Source of the DNA: Escherichia boydii
Lineage (GTDB): Bacteria > Pseudomonadota > Gammaproteobacteria > Enterobacterales > Enterobacteriaceae
Direction of reading: 5' to 3'
Length of the DNA stretch: 64,000 nucleotides
NCBI GenBank assembly: GCA_041890495.1
Contig: CP169086.1
Span: 1,302,001 to 1,366,000, forward strand
The notes under the pieces are model-generated. The model was not told the origin of the DNA. It saw nothing but the letters and a program-made list of their open reading frames with translations, and searched no databases. Both the position numbers and the translations under genes were made by a program. Position 1 is the stretch's first letter; each line of letters opens with the position of its first letter. Shown here one piece after another: positions 25,396 through 34,929 of the stretch.

Positions 25396-27360
25396 TTAGC
25401 TGCCCTTGCGTTTTGGCAGGGTTTTCATCAGATCGTCCGGGCTGACGGACGCCACGATACTGCCTGGCTGCGGCATTTTGAAGATATGGTTTTTCATCTT
25501 ACCAATCACATGCATTTCGCAAGGACGGCAGTCGAACTTGAGGGTCAGAACTTCATCACCGTTTACCAGCTGCATTGGGGTGGCCTTCCAGCTCTTTATG
25601 TTGCCTTTCGCCTGCTTAGGACACAGGTTAAACGCAAAGCGCAGGCAGTGCTTGGTGATCATTACCGGCACATCCCCCTTCTCTTCATGCGCTTCATAGG
25701 CCGCGTCGATCAGCTGCACGCCGTGGCGATGATAGAATTCACGCGCTTTATGGTTGTAGACGTTAGCGAGGAAGGATAAATGGGTGTCCGGGTATACTGG
25801 CGCAGGGATGGCTTCCGCTTTACGGCTTCCACGCGGATACTGTGCAAGGCGCGCGGCATCCAGCATCTCAGCCGTTTCGCGGCGGAACTGGTTAAGCAGG
25901 CTGTTCGGCACGAACAGCGCGTCCGGCAGATTCACGTCGATAGCGCGCGCGTAGTAAATCGTCTGGCCCAGCTTCGCCACGCCATCCTTCAGGCTGTTAA
26001 GCGCTTTTTCAGCGTTGTTTGCCACCTCGAAAAGGCCATCGAGCGTATGCGTTACGCTGATGCCGTCTTCACAGGTCATGGTCAGAATCAGCTGCTCTTC
26101 CCAGCCGCCCAGTTCAATATCCACCGCGATACGACGTTCGCTGGAGGTTTTCAGCAGCGCCTGCTGCCAGTTGTGATCGAGGTTACGGTTAAGCGCCGCG
26201 TTCGGTCGCGCCTTGTAGAGATCGGCGGGCATTTCATTCGGCCAGACGCGGTAGCGGTTCTCGCCGGTTTTCTCGACCGTATTGGCGCGAAAGCCCACGA
26301 CTTCACGCTTAATCATCACGTTAAGGCCATCGCCGTTCGCCAGCGGCTCCGTCACCGCAACATCAAGGTGGTCTTTCGCCACTTTCAGCACTTCGCCAAC
26401 CGGTAAGCCGATAAACTTCGGTGAGTCAAACGCGCCGATATCGCCTTTACGGGCATTCACAAAATAGTCCGTGCTGCCGCGGTGGAACGTTTTGTCCGTC
26501 GACGGAATAAAGAAATGCTCGGTGCGGCCGGCCGACGCGCGCGCCAGATCGCCGCGATCTTCGATGATGGCGTCAAGCATCTGGCGATAGTGCGCGGTGA
26601 TGTTCTTCACGTAGCTCATATCTTTGTAGCGCCCTTCAATCTTGAAGGAACGCACGCCCGCGTCAATCAGCGCGCCCAGGTTGGCGGTCTGATCGTTATC
26701 CTTCATCGAAAGCAGGTGTTTTTCGAACGCCACGACGCGGCCCTGATCGTCTTTCAGGGTATACGGCAGACGGCAGGCCTGTGAACAGTCGCCGCGGTTG
26801 GCGCTGCGCCCCGTCTGCGCGTGGGAAATGTTGCACTGGCCGGAATAGGCGACGCACAGCGCGCCGTGGATAAAGAATTCAATCGTCGCGTCTGTCGCCT
26901 GGTGAATATCGCGGATTTGATTCAGGTTCAGCTCGCGCGCCAGAACGATCTGCGAAAAGCCGACGTCGGAGAGAAACTTCGCCTTCTCGACCGTACGGAT
27001 ATCGCACTGGGTACTGGCATGCAGTTCAATGGGCGGAATATCCAGCTCCAGAACGCCCATATCCTGAACGATCAGGGCATCAACGCCGGCCTGGTAGAGA
27101 TCGGTAATCAGACGTTGCGCGGGCTCCAGCTCATCATCATGAAGAATGGTGTTCAGGGTCACGAACACTTTCGCCCCGAAACGGTGGGCGAACGGCACCA
27201 GTTCAGCAATATCGCTCAGGCTGTTGCTGGCGTTATGGCGGGCACCGAAGCCTGGGCCGCCAATGTAGACGGCGTCTGCGCCATGAAGGATCGCTTCACG
27301 GGCAATGGCGGCGTCACGGGCCGGGCTTAAAAGTTCAAGATGATGGGATTGCAGGCGCAT
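25396..27360 (-). CDS. rlhA: 23S rRNA 5-hydroxycytidine C2501 synthase RlhA
   Basis: 654 residues, U32 peptidase-like family (YdcP). An N-terminal TIM-barrel region (LELLSPARDAAIAREAILHGADAVYIGG) carries the Cys cluster CVAYSGQC..SANRGDCSQACRLPY that is needed with iron-sulfur or prephenate-derived chemistry, and more Cys near the C-terminus (CLRFAFNLCPKQ, FDCRPCEMH). It hydroxylates C2501 in the peptidyl transferase centre. Order yncJ-rlhA-sutR-benE is as in E. coli. Confidence 0.95.
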   Translation of the reverse strand: MRLQSHHLELLSPARDAAIAREAILHGADAVYIGGPGFGARHNASNSLSDIAELVPFAHRFGAKVFVTLNTILHDDELEPAQRLITDLYQAGVDALIVQDMGVLELDIPPIELHASTQCDIRTVEKAKFLSDVGFSQIVLARELNLNQIRDIHQATDATIEFFIHGALCVAYSGQCNISHAQTGRSANRGDCSQACRLPYTLKDDQGRVVAFEKHLLSMKDNDQTANLGALIDAGVRSFKIEGRYKDMSYVKNITAHYRQMLDAIIEDRGDLARASAGRTEHFFIPSTDKTFHRGSTDYFVNARKGDIGAFDSPKFIGLPVGEVLKVAKDHLDVAVTEPLANGDGLNVMIKREVVGFRANTVEKTGENRYRVWPNEMPADLYKARPNAALNRNLDHNWQQALLKTSSERRIAVDIELGGWEEQLILTMTCEDGISVTHTLDGLFEVANNAEKALNSLKDGVAKLGQTIYYARAIDVNLPDALFVPNSLLNQFRRETAEMLDAARLAQYPRGSRKAEAIPAPVYPDTHLSFLANVYNHKAREFYHRHGVQLIDAAYEAHEEKGDVPVMITKHCLRFAFNLCPKQAKGNIKSWKATPMQLVNGDEVLTLKFDCRPCEMHVIGKMKNHIFKMPQPGSIVASVSPDDLMKTLPKRKGS

Positions 27361-27440
27361 ACTTCGTCGTTATCCGTTATGGTCAAAATGGCGGCTATTG
27401 TAGTCAGAAGTATGCGTCAGCGAAACAGTTTTGCGTAGCC

Positions 27441-27968
27441 TCAGCGGGGATAATGAATCAGGGAGTGAAAATGCACCGTCCGGTCGCTGCTGTTGCGGTA
27501 GGCATGCGGTTTATCGCCGGCGAAACGGACGCCCGAATCGGCTGAAATCGTCTGCCATTTGCCGTCGAGCTTCATCTCCAGCTCGCCGCTGACCACCACG
27601 ACATGTTCAATCACTCCCGCCTCGTGCGGCGTGGACTCGCTCAGGGCGCCGGGTGCCAGGGTAATGGAGAAATAATCAAAACGGAGCGCCTCGTCCCATG
27701 GAAAGAGCGGCTTTACGACCATCTCCTGCTGCTGCGGGTCAAATACCGCCTGCTGGTCCGCCTCAGGCGTAATGAAGGCGGAAAACGGCACGTTCAGCCC
27801 GGTGGCAATTTTCCACAGCGTCGACACCGTGGGGCTTGATTCATTACGCTCGATTTGTCCGAGCATGGCCTTTGACACGCCGGTCTCGTCCGCGAGCTTC
27901 GACAAACTCCAGCCGCGCGCCTGGCGCAGCGTTTTCAATGTGGTTGCAAGATGTCGTGTGATGTCCAT
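27441..27968 (-). CDS. sutR: HTH-cupin regulator SutR (YdcN)
   Basis: 175 residues. An N-terminal XRE helix-turn-helix (WSLSKLADETGVSKAMLGQIERNESSPTVSTLW) is followed by a cupin domain (HEAGVIEHVVVVSGELEM; PHAYRNSSDRTVHFHSLIHYPR). In E. coli it controls sulfur-use genes. It is divergent from benE, and two palindromes in the gap are likely operators. Confidence 0.9.
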   Translation of the reverse strand: MDITRHLATTLKTLRQARGWSLSKLADETGVSKAMLGQIERNESSPTVSTLWKIATGLNVPFSAFITPEADQQAVFDPQQQEMVVKPLFPWDEALRFDYFSITLAPGALSESTPHEAGVIEHVVVVSGELEMKLDGKWQTISADSGVRFAGDKPHAYRNSSDRTVHFHSLIHYPR

Positions 27969-28000
27969 GTTCCCTCCTGGTGACGTTCAGCATACCACTT

Positions 28001-28048
28001 GTACGCTATAGCGCACAGTGCTACCTTACTCCGGACGTTATAACGCAC
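28001..28048. promoter_or_regulatory. paired palindromes, probable SutR operators
   Basis: Two 16-base inverted repeats with a TATA centre, GTACGCTATAGCGCAC (28001-28016) and GGACGTTATAACGCAC (28033-28048), lie 32 bases centre to centre (three helical turns) in the 92-base sutR/benE gap. They would be occupied on one face of the DNA by two dimers of an XRE-type regulator. Confidence 0.6.
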
Positions 28049-28060
28049 AACGGAGTTTTC

Positions 28061-29227
28061 ATGCGCCCTTCCTCTCATCTTATTCCAGTCGCACTGGCTG
28101 GATTTGTCGCCGTGCTGGTCGGTTACGCCAGCTCGGCCGCCATCATCTGGCAGGCCGCCGCCGCGGCAGGCGCCAGCGCGCAGCAGATTGCGGGCTGGAT
28201 GACCGCGCTGGGGATTGGGATGGGCGTCAGCACGCTGGCGCTTTCCTGGTGGTACAAAGCGCCAGTACTGACCGCCTGGTCGACGCCCGGCGCGGCGCTG
28301 CTCGCCACCAGCCTGCACGGCGTCACGCTGGCGGAAACCATCGGCGTGTTTATCTTTGCTAACGCGCTTATTTTACTCTGCGGCATTACCGGGCTTTTCG
28401 CCCGCCTGATGAAGCTGATCCCCCATTCGCTTGCTGCCGCCATGCTGGCCGGGGTATTGCTGCAGTTTGGCCTGCACGCGTTTGCGCATCTGGAGGGGCA
28501 CTTTCTGCTGTGCGGCAGCATGATTGCGGCGTGGCTGATCGCGAAAGCGCTGTCGCCGCGCTATGCCATCGTGGTCACGCTTCTGGTGGGCGGTATTGTG
28601 GCATGGGCCGGTGGTGACGTTGTCACGGATAAGCTCACGCTCTCCCTTGTGATGCCTGAGTTTATTGCGCCCACGTTCACCTTCACCAGTCTGGTGAGTA
28701 TTGGCGTGCCCTTCTTCCTGGTGACCATGGCCTCGCAAAACGCGCCGGGTTTCGCCACGATGAAAGCCTCCGGTTACCCGCTGGCGGTCTCGCCGCTCAT
28801 CATCGTGACGGGTGCCCTGGCGCTGCTGCTTTCCCCTTTTGGCGTCTTTTCTATCTGTATCGCGGCCATTACTGCCGCCATTTGTCAAAGCCCGGATGCA
28901 CACCCGGATGCGGATAAACGCTGGCTGGCGGCCATCGCAGCGGGTGGTTTTTATCTGTTGGCGGGAATTTTCGGTGGCTCCATTACCGGGCTGATGGCCG
29001 CTTTGCCGCTCAGCTGGATCCAGACGCTGGCAGGCCTGGCGCTGCTGGGCACCATCAGCGGGAGTTTATATCAGGCGCTGAATCACGAAGCGGAACGCGA
29101 CGCGGCTATCGTCACGTTTCTGATGACCGCAAGCGGCGTCACAATCCTGGGCATCGGTTCGGCATTCTGGGGGCTGGTGCTGGGCGGCGTGTGCTATGCC
29201 CTGTTTTCACGCGCTCGCCGCGCGTAG
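28061..29227 (+). CDS. ydcO: BenE-family transporter YdcO
   Basis: 388 residues, about twelve membrane spans, benzoate:proton symporter family (BenE). ATG at 28061 follows CGGAGTTTTC; a longer in-frame reading runs through the operators and is rejected. The substrate in enterobacteria is not proven. Its 3' end overlaps the convergent AraC-family gene by 21 bases. Confidence 0.9.
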   Translation: MRPSSHLIPVALAGFVAVLVGYASSAAIIWQAAAAAGASAQQIAGWMTALGIGMGVSTLALSWWYKAPVLTAWSTPGAALLATSLHGVTLAETIGVFIFANALILLCGITGLFARLMKLIPHSLAAAMLAGVLLQFGLHAFAHLEGHFLLCGSMIAAWLIAKALSPRYAIVVTLLVGGIVAWAGGDVVTDKLTLSLVMPEFIAPTFTFTSLVSIGVPFFLVTMASQNAPGFATMKASGYPLAVSPLIIVTGALALLLSPFGVFSICIAAITAAICQSPDAHPDADKRWLAAIAAGGFYLLAGIFGGSITGLMAALPLSWIQTLAGLALLGTISGSLYQALNHEAERDAAIVTFLMTASGVTILGIGSAFWGLVLGGVCYALFSRARRA

Positions 29228-30079
29228 CTGAGAAGGCGTCGTGCCCGTCGCGCTGCGAAAGCGGTTGCTGAAGTGGCTGGCGGAGTTAAACCCGCAGGCA
29301 AGCGCGATCTCCGTCAGCGGCGTAGTCGTGTGCTGCACCAGGGCCTTCGCTTTTTCCATTCGCCTCTGCATCACGTACTGATGCGGCGCCAGCCCCGTCG
29401 ACTGGCGGAACATGCGGGCAAAATGGTATTCGCTGAGGGCGGCCTGCGCCGCCAGTTCGGCAAGCGTCAGAGGCTGCCCCAGATTCTCTTCGATAAAGGC
29501 CAGCACGTTGCGCAGCACGAATGGCGATAGCCCGCCGGTGATGACCGGCAGCTTCCACTGCACGTTTGAGTAGTTTTGCAGCAGATGGGTCAGGAGCAGC
29601 GTAGAGGCCGTGCTAAGGGTCAGCTGGTTGGCATGCTGTTGCCAGTCGCAGCCCAGTAAAAACTGGCGATACAGCGCGGTGATCTTCGGATCGCTGCCAA
29701 AAATGCGCTCGTCCAGGGTGAGCGAAAGCGGCCGCTTGTCCCAGATTTTCTCCCCCACGTCGCGCAGGTGTTCATCGGTGCAGTAGAGATGCACAAACGA
29801 CAGGTCATCACGGATATCCCACGTCGATTCGCTCTCTTTGGGCATCAGGCAGAAACGGTCCGGCCCCCCGCCGTTCTTCCAGCCGCCCGGCGTTTTTTGA
29901 TAGCTTTCGTAGCCGTCCGCCACGTACAGGCTGAGGGTATGATGGTTGCTTTTAACGGTTATCGTGTCGTGCTTGTTGTACCACGCTGCCAGCTGAATAC
30001 CCGAATTCAGCGAGACGGTTTCCCGCAGGACTGCATTCTGTTGGCAAAGCGTTTCAAAGGTATCGTAAGCGTGAGACAT
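29207..30079 (-). CDS. AraC-family transcriptional regulator
   Basis: 290 residues. The N-terminal ~180 residues form a ligand-binding part with no recognised family hallmark (contains PGGWKNGGGPDRFCLMPKES), and the C-terminal ~100 residues hold both AraC helix-turn-helix units (LTLAELAAQAALSEYHFARM and LTEIALACGFNSASHFSNRF). It is divergent from a DMT-type exporter gene, the likely target; the inducer is unknown. Confidence 0.88.
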   Translation of the reverse strand: MSHAYDTFETLCQQNAVLRETVSLNSGIQLAAWYNKHDTITVKSNHHTLSLYVADGYESYQKTPGGWKNGGGPDRFCLMPKESESTWDIRDDLSFVHLYCTDEHLRDVGEKIWDKRPLSLTLDERIFGSDPKITALYRQFLLGCDWQQHANQLTLSTASTLLLTHLLQNYSNVQWKLPVITGGLSPFVLRNVLAFIEENLGQPLTLAELAAQAALSEYHFARMFRQSTGLAPHQYVMQRRMEKAKALVQHTTTPLTEIALACGFNSASHFSNRFRSATGTTPSQLRAASA

Positions 30080-30252
30080 AACCGTTAGCGCATGATTGAT
30101 GGGAATATCAGTCTAAGAAGAGTTGTCCCCCGTTGCCAGCCCCCTGGGAAGAAAAAAGCGCAAGATTTTGCAAGTCACCCGCAAGCCGGTGAAAGCCCGT
30201 TACGCATCTCAGCGCCATACTGCGGGCTTCCGCGGTTTGAGAAGAGACAACT

Positions 30253-31149
30253 ATGAACGCATTATTATATGGACTCGTGGTCATTATCTGGGGAACCACC
30301 TGGATTGCGATTTTTCTTCAGCAGGGCCCCGTCGCGGCGCCGGTGTCGATTTTCTGGCGCTTCGCCGTCGCCAGCCTCACCATGATGGTGGTGTTACTCG
30401 CCCTGCGTCGCCTGCGCGCGCTGGCGCTACGGGATCATCTTTTTTGCATGCTTCAGGGATGCTGTGTTTTCTGCTTTAACTTCTGGTGTTTTTACGCCGC
30501 AGCCTCGCACATCAACACCGGGCTGGAGTCGGTGATCTTCTCCATGGCCGTGCTCTATAACGCCATTAACAGCTTTATTTTCTTCGGGCAGCGCCCGCCC
30601 GCGCGTTTCTGGACGGCGGCGGCACTGGGGCTGGTTGGGATCGTCACCCTCTTCTGGGACGATCTGCTGGCCAGCGGCTGGAGCGCGTCGCTCCTGACCG
30701 GTATTGGGCTTTCCGCACTCGGTACCTACGGCTTCTCGCTGGGCAATATGATCAGCATGCGCCATCAGCGCAGAGGCCTTGAAACAATGACCACCAACGC
30801 CTGGGCGATGCTCTATGGCACGCTGGTGATGGGCTGCATTGCCCTGTTCAGAGGCGATAGCTTTGTGCCGGAATGGACGGTGAGCTATATCGGCGCGCTG
30901 GTGTATCTGGCCCTGTTTGGCTCGGTGATTGCTTTTGGCGCCTACTTCACGCTGGTGGGACGCATTGGTCCGGGCAAAGCGGCCTACAGCACGCTGCTCT
31001 TTCCGCTGGTGGCGCTCTCCATCTCCACGGTCTATGAAGGCTACGTCTGGCATATCAACGGTATTGTGGGATTAGTGCTGATTCTGGGGGGAAATATGGT
31101 GATGTTTACCAAACCGGAAACCTGGTTCAGGCGCTTACGGATGGCGTAA
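30253..31149 (+). CDS. EamA/DMT-family exporter
   Basis: 298 residues with ten predicted spans in two EamA repeats, opening VVIIWGTTWIAIFLQQG. Likely exports an amino acid or similar metabolite. It is divergent from the AraC-type regulator across 173 bases that show no other gene. A bidirectional terminator follows. Confidence 0.88.
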   Translation: MNALLYGLVVIIWGTTWIAIFLQQGPVAAPVSIFWRFAVASLTMMVVLLALRRLRALALRDHLFCMLQGCCVFCFNFWCFYAAASHINTGLESVIFSMAVLYNAINSFIFFGQRPPARFWTAAALGLVGIVTLFWDDLLASGWSASLLTGIGLSALGTYGFSLGNMISMRHQRRGLETMTTNAWAMLYGTLVMGCIALFRGDSFVPEWTVSYIGALVYLALFGSVIAFGAYFTLVGRIGPGKAAYSTLLFPLVALSISTVYEGYVWHINGIVGLVLILGGNMVMFTKPETWFRRLRMA

Positions 31150-31156
31150 ATAAAAA

Positions 31157-31185
31157 GGCCTGCATTACGCAGGCCCTTTTATTTT
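31157..31185. terminator. bidirectional intrinsic terminator
   Basis: AAAAA-GGCCTGC-ATTAC-GCAGGCC-CTTTT. A-run and T-run flank a seven-base GC-rich stem, serving both the DMT exporter (+) and ydcL (-). Confidence 0.88.
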
Positions 31186-31858
31186 ATTTTGCTGTCTTTT
31201 TAACATCAAACATGGTGGCATCCGTCGCCATGTCATCAACAACCTGCTTCAGCGTTGCAAAGGTCATCGGTGTGCTTTCGTTATTCAGCTCTTTACCTTC
31301 GCCTTTACGAACCACTTTAATGACCGGCTTACCGGTTTTCGCATCAATTAACTCACCTTCAAAGTACAGGTGGGTATCCATTGTGCGGTGACCCGTCGCC
31401 ATTTGCGTACCCGCTACAACCAGCGCGACAGGCACCACTTCATAGAATTGCAGACCTTCTTTCTTCGAGCTTACCCCGGTAATCGCACCGCGGAAAATCA
31501 GGCTACGCGGCCCTGGCGTAGTGACGATAGGTTTACGCTGGCCAATCGCGGTTTTCATTTTGTTGTTGGTATAGTTCAGCAACTCATCCAGTGTTTTCTG
31601 ACCAATCTGCGTGGTTGGTTTTGGAACGGGATAATACGTAATCGGGTTCCAGACGATATTGTCATAATTCGCTTCATTATATGAAGGGTCAACCCAACGC
31701 AGCGTTGGTTTTCCCGTCGCCGAAGTCGTTTGCTGCAAGCCTGAGTAATCTTTTAAAAAGCCGGAGTATTGTTCTGGCGCAGCGACTTTTGAAGAACAGC
31801 CCGCTAACGCCAACAGACCAGTAAGCACTGCAACTTTAAAAAAAGTTTGAGTACGCAT
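31184..31858 (-). CDS. ydcL: lipoprotein YdcL (DUF3313)
   Basis: 224 residues. Lipobox LALAGC at about residues 16-21 directs lipidation; the mature part has the DUF3313 signature SLIFRGAITGV and ATGHRTMDTHLYFEGELIDA. Function is unknown. The ATG at 31858 gives the E. coli-like N-terminus MRTQTFFKVAVL; a longer reading starting at 31951 is not supported. In E. coli it follows tehAB; here peptide-related genes lie between it and tehB. Confidence 0.92.
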   Translation of the reverse strand: MRTQTFFKVAVLTGLLALAGCSSKVAAPEQYSGFLKDYSGLQQTTSATGKPTLRWVDPSYNEANYDNIVWNPITYYPVPKPTTQIGQKTLDELLNYTNNKMKTAIGQRKPIVTTPGPRSLIFRGAITGVSSKKEGLQFYEVVPVALVVAGTQMATGHRTMDTHLYFEGELIDAKTGKPVIKVVRKGEGKELNNESTPMTFATLKQVVDDMATDATMFDVKKTAK

Positions 31859-31956
31859 GATAGTTTTCCATGTTATCTGCAAGTATGCATTTGAAGTTAT
31901 AGCAAAAGACGGCCGGGTTTGTTGTGACAAAAAATGATGCGGGGAGCACAAATTGC

Positions 31957-31985
31957 AAAAAGATTGCCCGGACGCATGCCGGGCA
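31957..31985 (-). terminator. intrinsic terminator of the DppA-like gene
   Basis: On the minus strand TGCCCGG-N7-CCGGGCA is followed by ATCTTTTTG, nine bases past the stop of the binding-protein gene. Confidence 0.8.
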
Positions 31986-31993
31986 GTGAAAAA

Positions 31994-33592
31994 TTACTGA
32001 TTTATATCCACTTGCCAGAACAGATGTTTGCCAAACGGGTCGATTTCATAGCCCTTCACCTCCTTGCGTACCGGTTCGAAAATCGTTGAATGCGCAATCA
32101 TCACCGCGGGCATCTGGTCATGCATCATCTGCTGCGCCTCTTTATACAACGCCACGCGCTTATCATGATCGGTTATCGATTTCGCTTCGGCGATGATGCT
32201 ATCAAAGGGCTTGTAGCACCATTTCGCCGAGTTTGACCCGCCGTTCGCCGAGGTGCAGGTAAAGAGCGGGCCGAAGAAGTTGTCCGGATCGCCGGTGGCC
32301 GTCGTCCAGCCCATTAGCGCGGCCTGATGCTCTCCACCCTTCACGCGTTTCAGATACTCGCCCCATTCGTAAGTGACGATTTTGGTCTGCACGCCTATTT
32401 TCGCCCAGTCGGCCTGAATCATCTCCGCCATGCGTTTCGCATTCGGATTGTACGGACGCTGAACCGGCATCGCCCACAGGTCGACGCTCACGCCATTGGC
32501 AAACCCGGCCTCTTTCAGCAGCGCTTTGGCTTTTTCAGGATCGTAGTCGTAATCCTTAAGCTCGCTGTCGGCACTCCAGACGCCCGGCGGCAGCAGATTC
32601 TTCGCCACGGTGCCGGTACCGTGGAACACCGCATCAATAATGGCCGGTTTGTTGATGGCCATCGCCAGCGCCTGACGGACCTTCACGTTATCCAGCGGCG
32701 GCTTCTGGGTGTTGAACGCCAGGAAACCGGTATTCAGCCCCGCCTTACTCATCAGATTAATATCTTTGTTGGCCTTCATGCGCGGCAGATCGGCCGGGTT
32801 CGGGAACGGCATCACCTGACATTCGTTCTTCTCAACTTTTGCAAAACGCACGGAGGCATCCGGGGTGATGCTGAACACCAGCCTGTCCAGCTTCGATTTC
32901 CCCTGCCAGTAGTCGGCAAACGCCGTGAACAGGATCCGGGAATCCTTCTGATACTGCGCCAGCTTAAACGGCCCGGTGCCGATGGGCTCCATATCCACCT
33001 TCTCCGGCGTGCCCGCCTTCAGCATCGCGTCGGCATACTCCGCTGAAAGGATCGAGGCAAAATACCAGGCCAGATCGGCGACAAACGGCGCTTCCGGGTG
33101 CGCCAGGGTAAAGCGCACGGTGTGGTCATCGACTTTATCAATGGCGGTTATCAGGCTGCCGAACTCCAGGCTTTCGAAGTTGGAGTAGCTGCCGTTAGAG
33201 ACGTTGTGGTAGGGATGATTCACGTCTTTTTGCCGCATAAACGAGAAGATCACGTCGTCGGCGTTAAAGTCGCGGGTCGGGGTGAAGGATTTATTGCTCT
33301 GGAACTTAACGCCCTTACGCAGATGGAAGGTGTAAACCTTACCGTCGTCGCTCACCTCCCAGCGCTCCGCCAGGCTCGGCACCAGCTCCGTGGTGCCGGG
33401 TTTGAAATCAACCAGACGGTTATAGACCGGCACCGCGCTGGCGTCCACGCTGGTTCCCGAGGTGTAAAGCTGAGGGTTAAAGTTTTCCGGCGATCCTTCG
33501 GAGCAATACACCAGCGTTTTGGCGGCGACGGCGGAACTGACCGTGAGTGCCGCGAGCGCCAGCGTGAAAGTTGTGAGTTTGCTTGTCATCAT
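31994..33592 (-). CDS. periplasmic peptide-binding protein, DppA-like (SBP_bac_5)
   Basis: 532 residues. Sec signal cleaved near SSAVAA, then the family-5 binding fold, with KTLVYCSEGSPENFNPQL and SITPDASVRFAKVEKNECQV close to E. coli DppA but clearly a diverged paralogue (for example FNTQKPPLDN). Probably binds dipeptides or a related ligand. No permease or ATPase gene adjoins it, so it must borrow a transporter encoded elsewhere such as Dpp. It is divergent from a peptidase T-like gene, which suggests joint peptide use. Confidence 0.9.
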   Translation of the reverse strand: MMTSKLTTFTLALAALTVSSAVAAKTLVYCSEGSPENFNPQLYTSGTSVDASAVPVYNRLVDFKPGTTELVPSLAERWEVSDDGKVYTFHLRKGVKFQSNKSFTPTRDFNADDVIFSFMRQKDVNHPYHNVSNGSYSNFESLEFGSLITAIDKVDDHTVRFTLAHPEAPFVADLAWYFASILSAEYADAMLKAGTPEKVDMEPIGTGPFKLAQYQKDSRILFTAFADYWQGKSKLDRLVFSITPDASVRFAKVEKNECQVMPFPNPADLPRMKANKDINLMSKAGLNTGFLAFNTQKPPLDNVKVRQALAMAINKPAIIDAVFHGTGTVAKNLLPPGVWSADSELKDYDYDPEKAKALLKEAGFANGVSVDLWAMPVQRPYNPNAKRMAEMIQADWAKIGVQTKIVTYEWGEYLKRVKGGEHQAALMGWTTATGDPDNFFGPLFTCTSANGGSNSAKWCYKPFDSIIAEAKSITDHDKRVALYKEAQQMMHDQMPAVMIAHSTIFEPVRKEVKGYEIDPFGKHLFWQVDINQ

Positions 33593-33699
33593 TTATTCCT
33601 GTCTTTTAATTCGACGGCTAATTAATTCTTTTGCCATTTCATAAATAACATTAAAGTGATGTGGCAAACACCTGAAAAATAAATAAGGAATAAATCACT

Positions 33700-34929
33700 A
33701 TGGGCTCGCCGCTTTCCAGACAATTAACGCATCGTTTTTTCCGCTATCTCTCTATCACCAGCCAGAGCGATCCTAAAGTCAAAACCTTGCCCTCAACGCC
33801 GGGCCAGCATGACATGGCGCGGGAGCTGGCGCAGGAGCTGGCACAGCTGGGATTAGACGACATTGTGATTGATGAATTCGCCACGGTGACGGCGGTGAAA
33901 AAAGGCAACGTGCCCGGTGCGCCGCGCATCGGCTTTATTACCCATATTGATACCGTCGACGTGGGACTTTCACCGGATATTCATCCACAAATATTAACGT
34001 TTACCGGTGAAGATCTCTGTCTGAATAAAGAGAAAGACATCTGGCTGCGGGTTAAAGAGCACCCTGAAATTCTGGCTTATCCGAACGAGGAGATTATTTT
34101 CAGCGACGGTACCAGCGTATTGGGTGCCGATAATAAATCCGCCGTCACGGTGGTCATGACGGTGCTGGAAAACCTGACGGCGGAGCATCGGCACGGCGAT
34201 ATCGTCGTGGCGTTTGTGCCTGACGAAGAGATCGGCCTGAACGGTGCCAAGGCGCTGGATCTTAAGCGCTTCGACGTAGACTTTGCCTGGACCATTGACT
34301 GCTGCGAGCTGGGTGAGATTGTCTACGAGAATTTTAATGCGGCAGCCGCGGAGATCCGCTTTACCGGCGTGACGGCGCACCCAATGTCCGCCAAAGGCGT
34401 GCTGGTGAATCCCCTGCTGATGGCGACTGATTACATCAGCCATTTTGACCGCCAGCAAACGCCCGAATGTACCGAGGGACGTGAAGGCTATATCTGGTTT
34501 AACGGCATTCAGGCCGGACAGAACGAGGCCGTTCTTAAGGCCAATATCCGCGACTTTGACAAGGAGAGCTTTGCCGCCCGCAAGCAGCAGATTGCCGACG
34601 TTGCCGCACTGATTGCCGCCCAACATCCGACGGCCAGGGTGGACTATCGCATTGAGGATATCTACAGCAATATCAGTAATGCGATTGGAGAAGACCGGCG
34701 CGCCATCGATCTGATGTTCGAGGCGATGGAATCGCTCGGCATCACGCCGAAACCGACGCCGATGCGCGGCGGCACCGACGGCGCGGCGCTCTCGGCAAAA
34801 GGGCTACTCACGCCGAACTTCTTTACCGGGGCGCATAACTTCCACTCGAAGTTTGAATTCCTGCCGCTCTCCTCGTTCGAAGCGTCTTACAGGACAGCCC
34901 TGCAGATCTGCCTGCTGGTCGCCCGTTAA
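33700..34929 (+). CDS. peptidase T-like aminotripeptidase
   Basis: 409 residues, M20 metallopeptidase of the PepT group. Metal-site and catalytic motifs are present: HIDTVDVG (His and Asp), GADNKSA (bridging Asp), VPDEEIG (Glu pair), and RGGTDGAALS with the late His in FTGAHNFHSKFE. It removes N-terminal residues from tripeptides. It is a diverged paralogue, probably in addition to a housekeeping pepT elsewhere. Paired divergently with the DppA-like gene across 107 bases. Confidence 0.88.
   Translation: MGSPLSRQLTHRFFRYLSITSQSDPKVKTLPSTPGQHDMARELAQELAQLGLDDIVIDEFATVTAVKKGNVPGAPRIGFITHIDTVDVGLSPDIHPQILTFTGEDLCLNKEKDIWLRVKEHPEILAYPNEEIIFSDGTSVLGADNKSAVTVVMTVLENLTAEHRHGDIVVAFVPDEEIGLNGAKALDLKRFDVDFAWTIDCCELGEIVYENFNAAAAEIRFTGVTAHPMSAKGVLVNPLLMATDYISHFDRQQTPECTEGREGYIWFNGIQAGQNEAVLKANIRDFDKESFAARKQQIADVAALIAAQHPTARVDYRIEDIYSNISNAIGEDRRAIDLMFEAMESLGITPKPTPMRGGTDGAALSAKGLLTPNFFTGAHNFHSKFEFLPLSSFEASYRTALQICLLVAR

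Noticed and set aside
28373..28903. 176-codon minus-strand frame inside ydcO
   Set aside because: Shadow of a twelve-span transporter; charged composition typical of reverse-complement hydrophobic codons.
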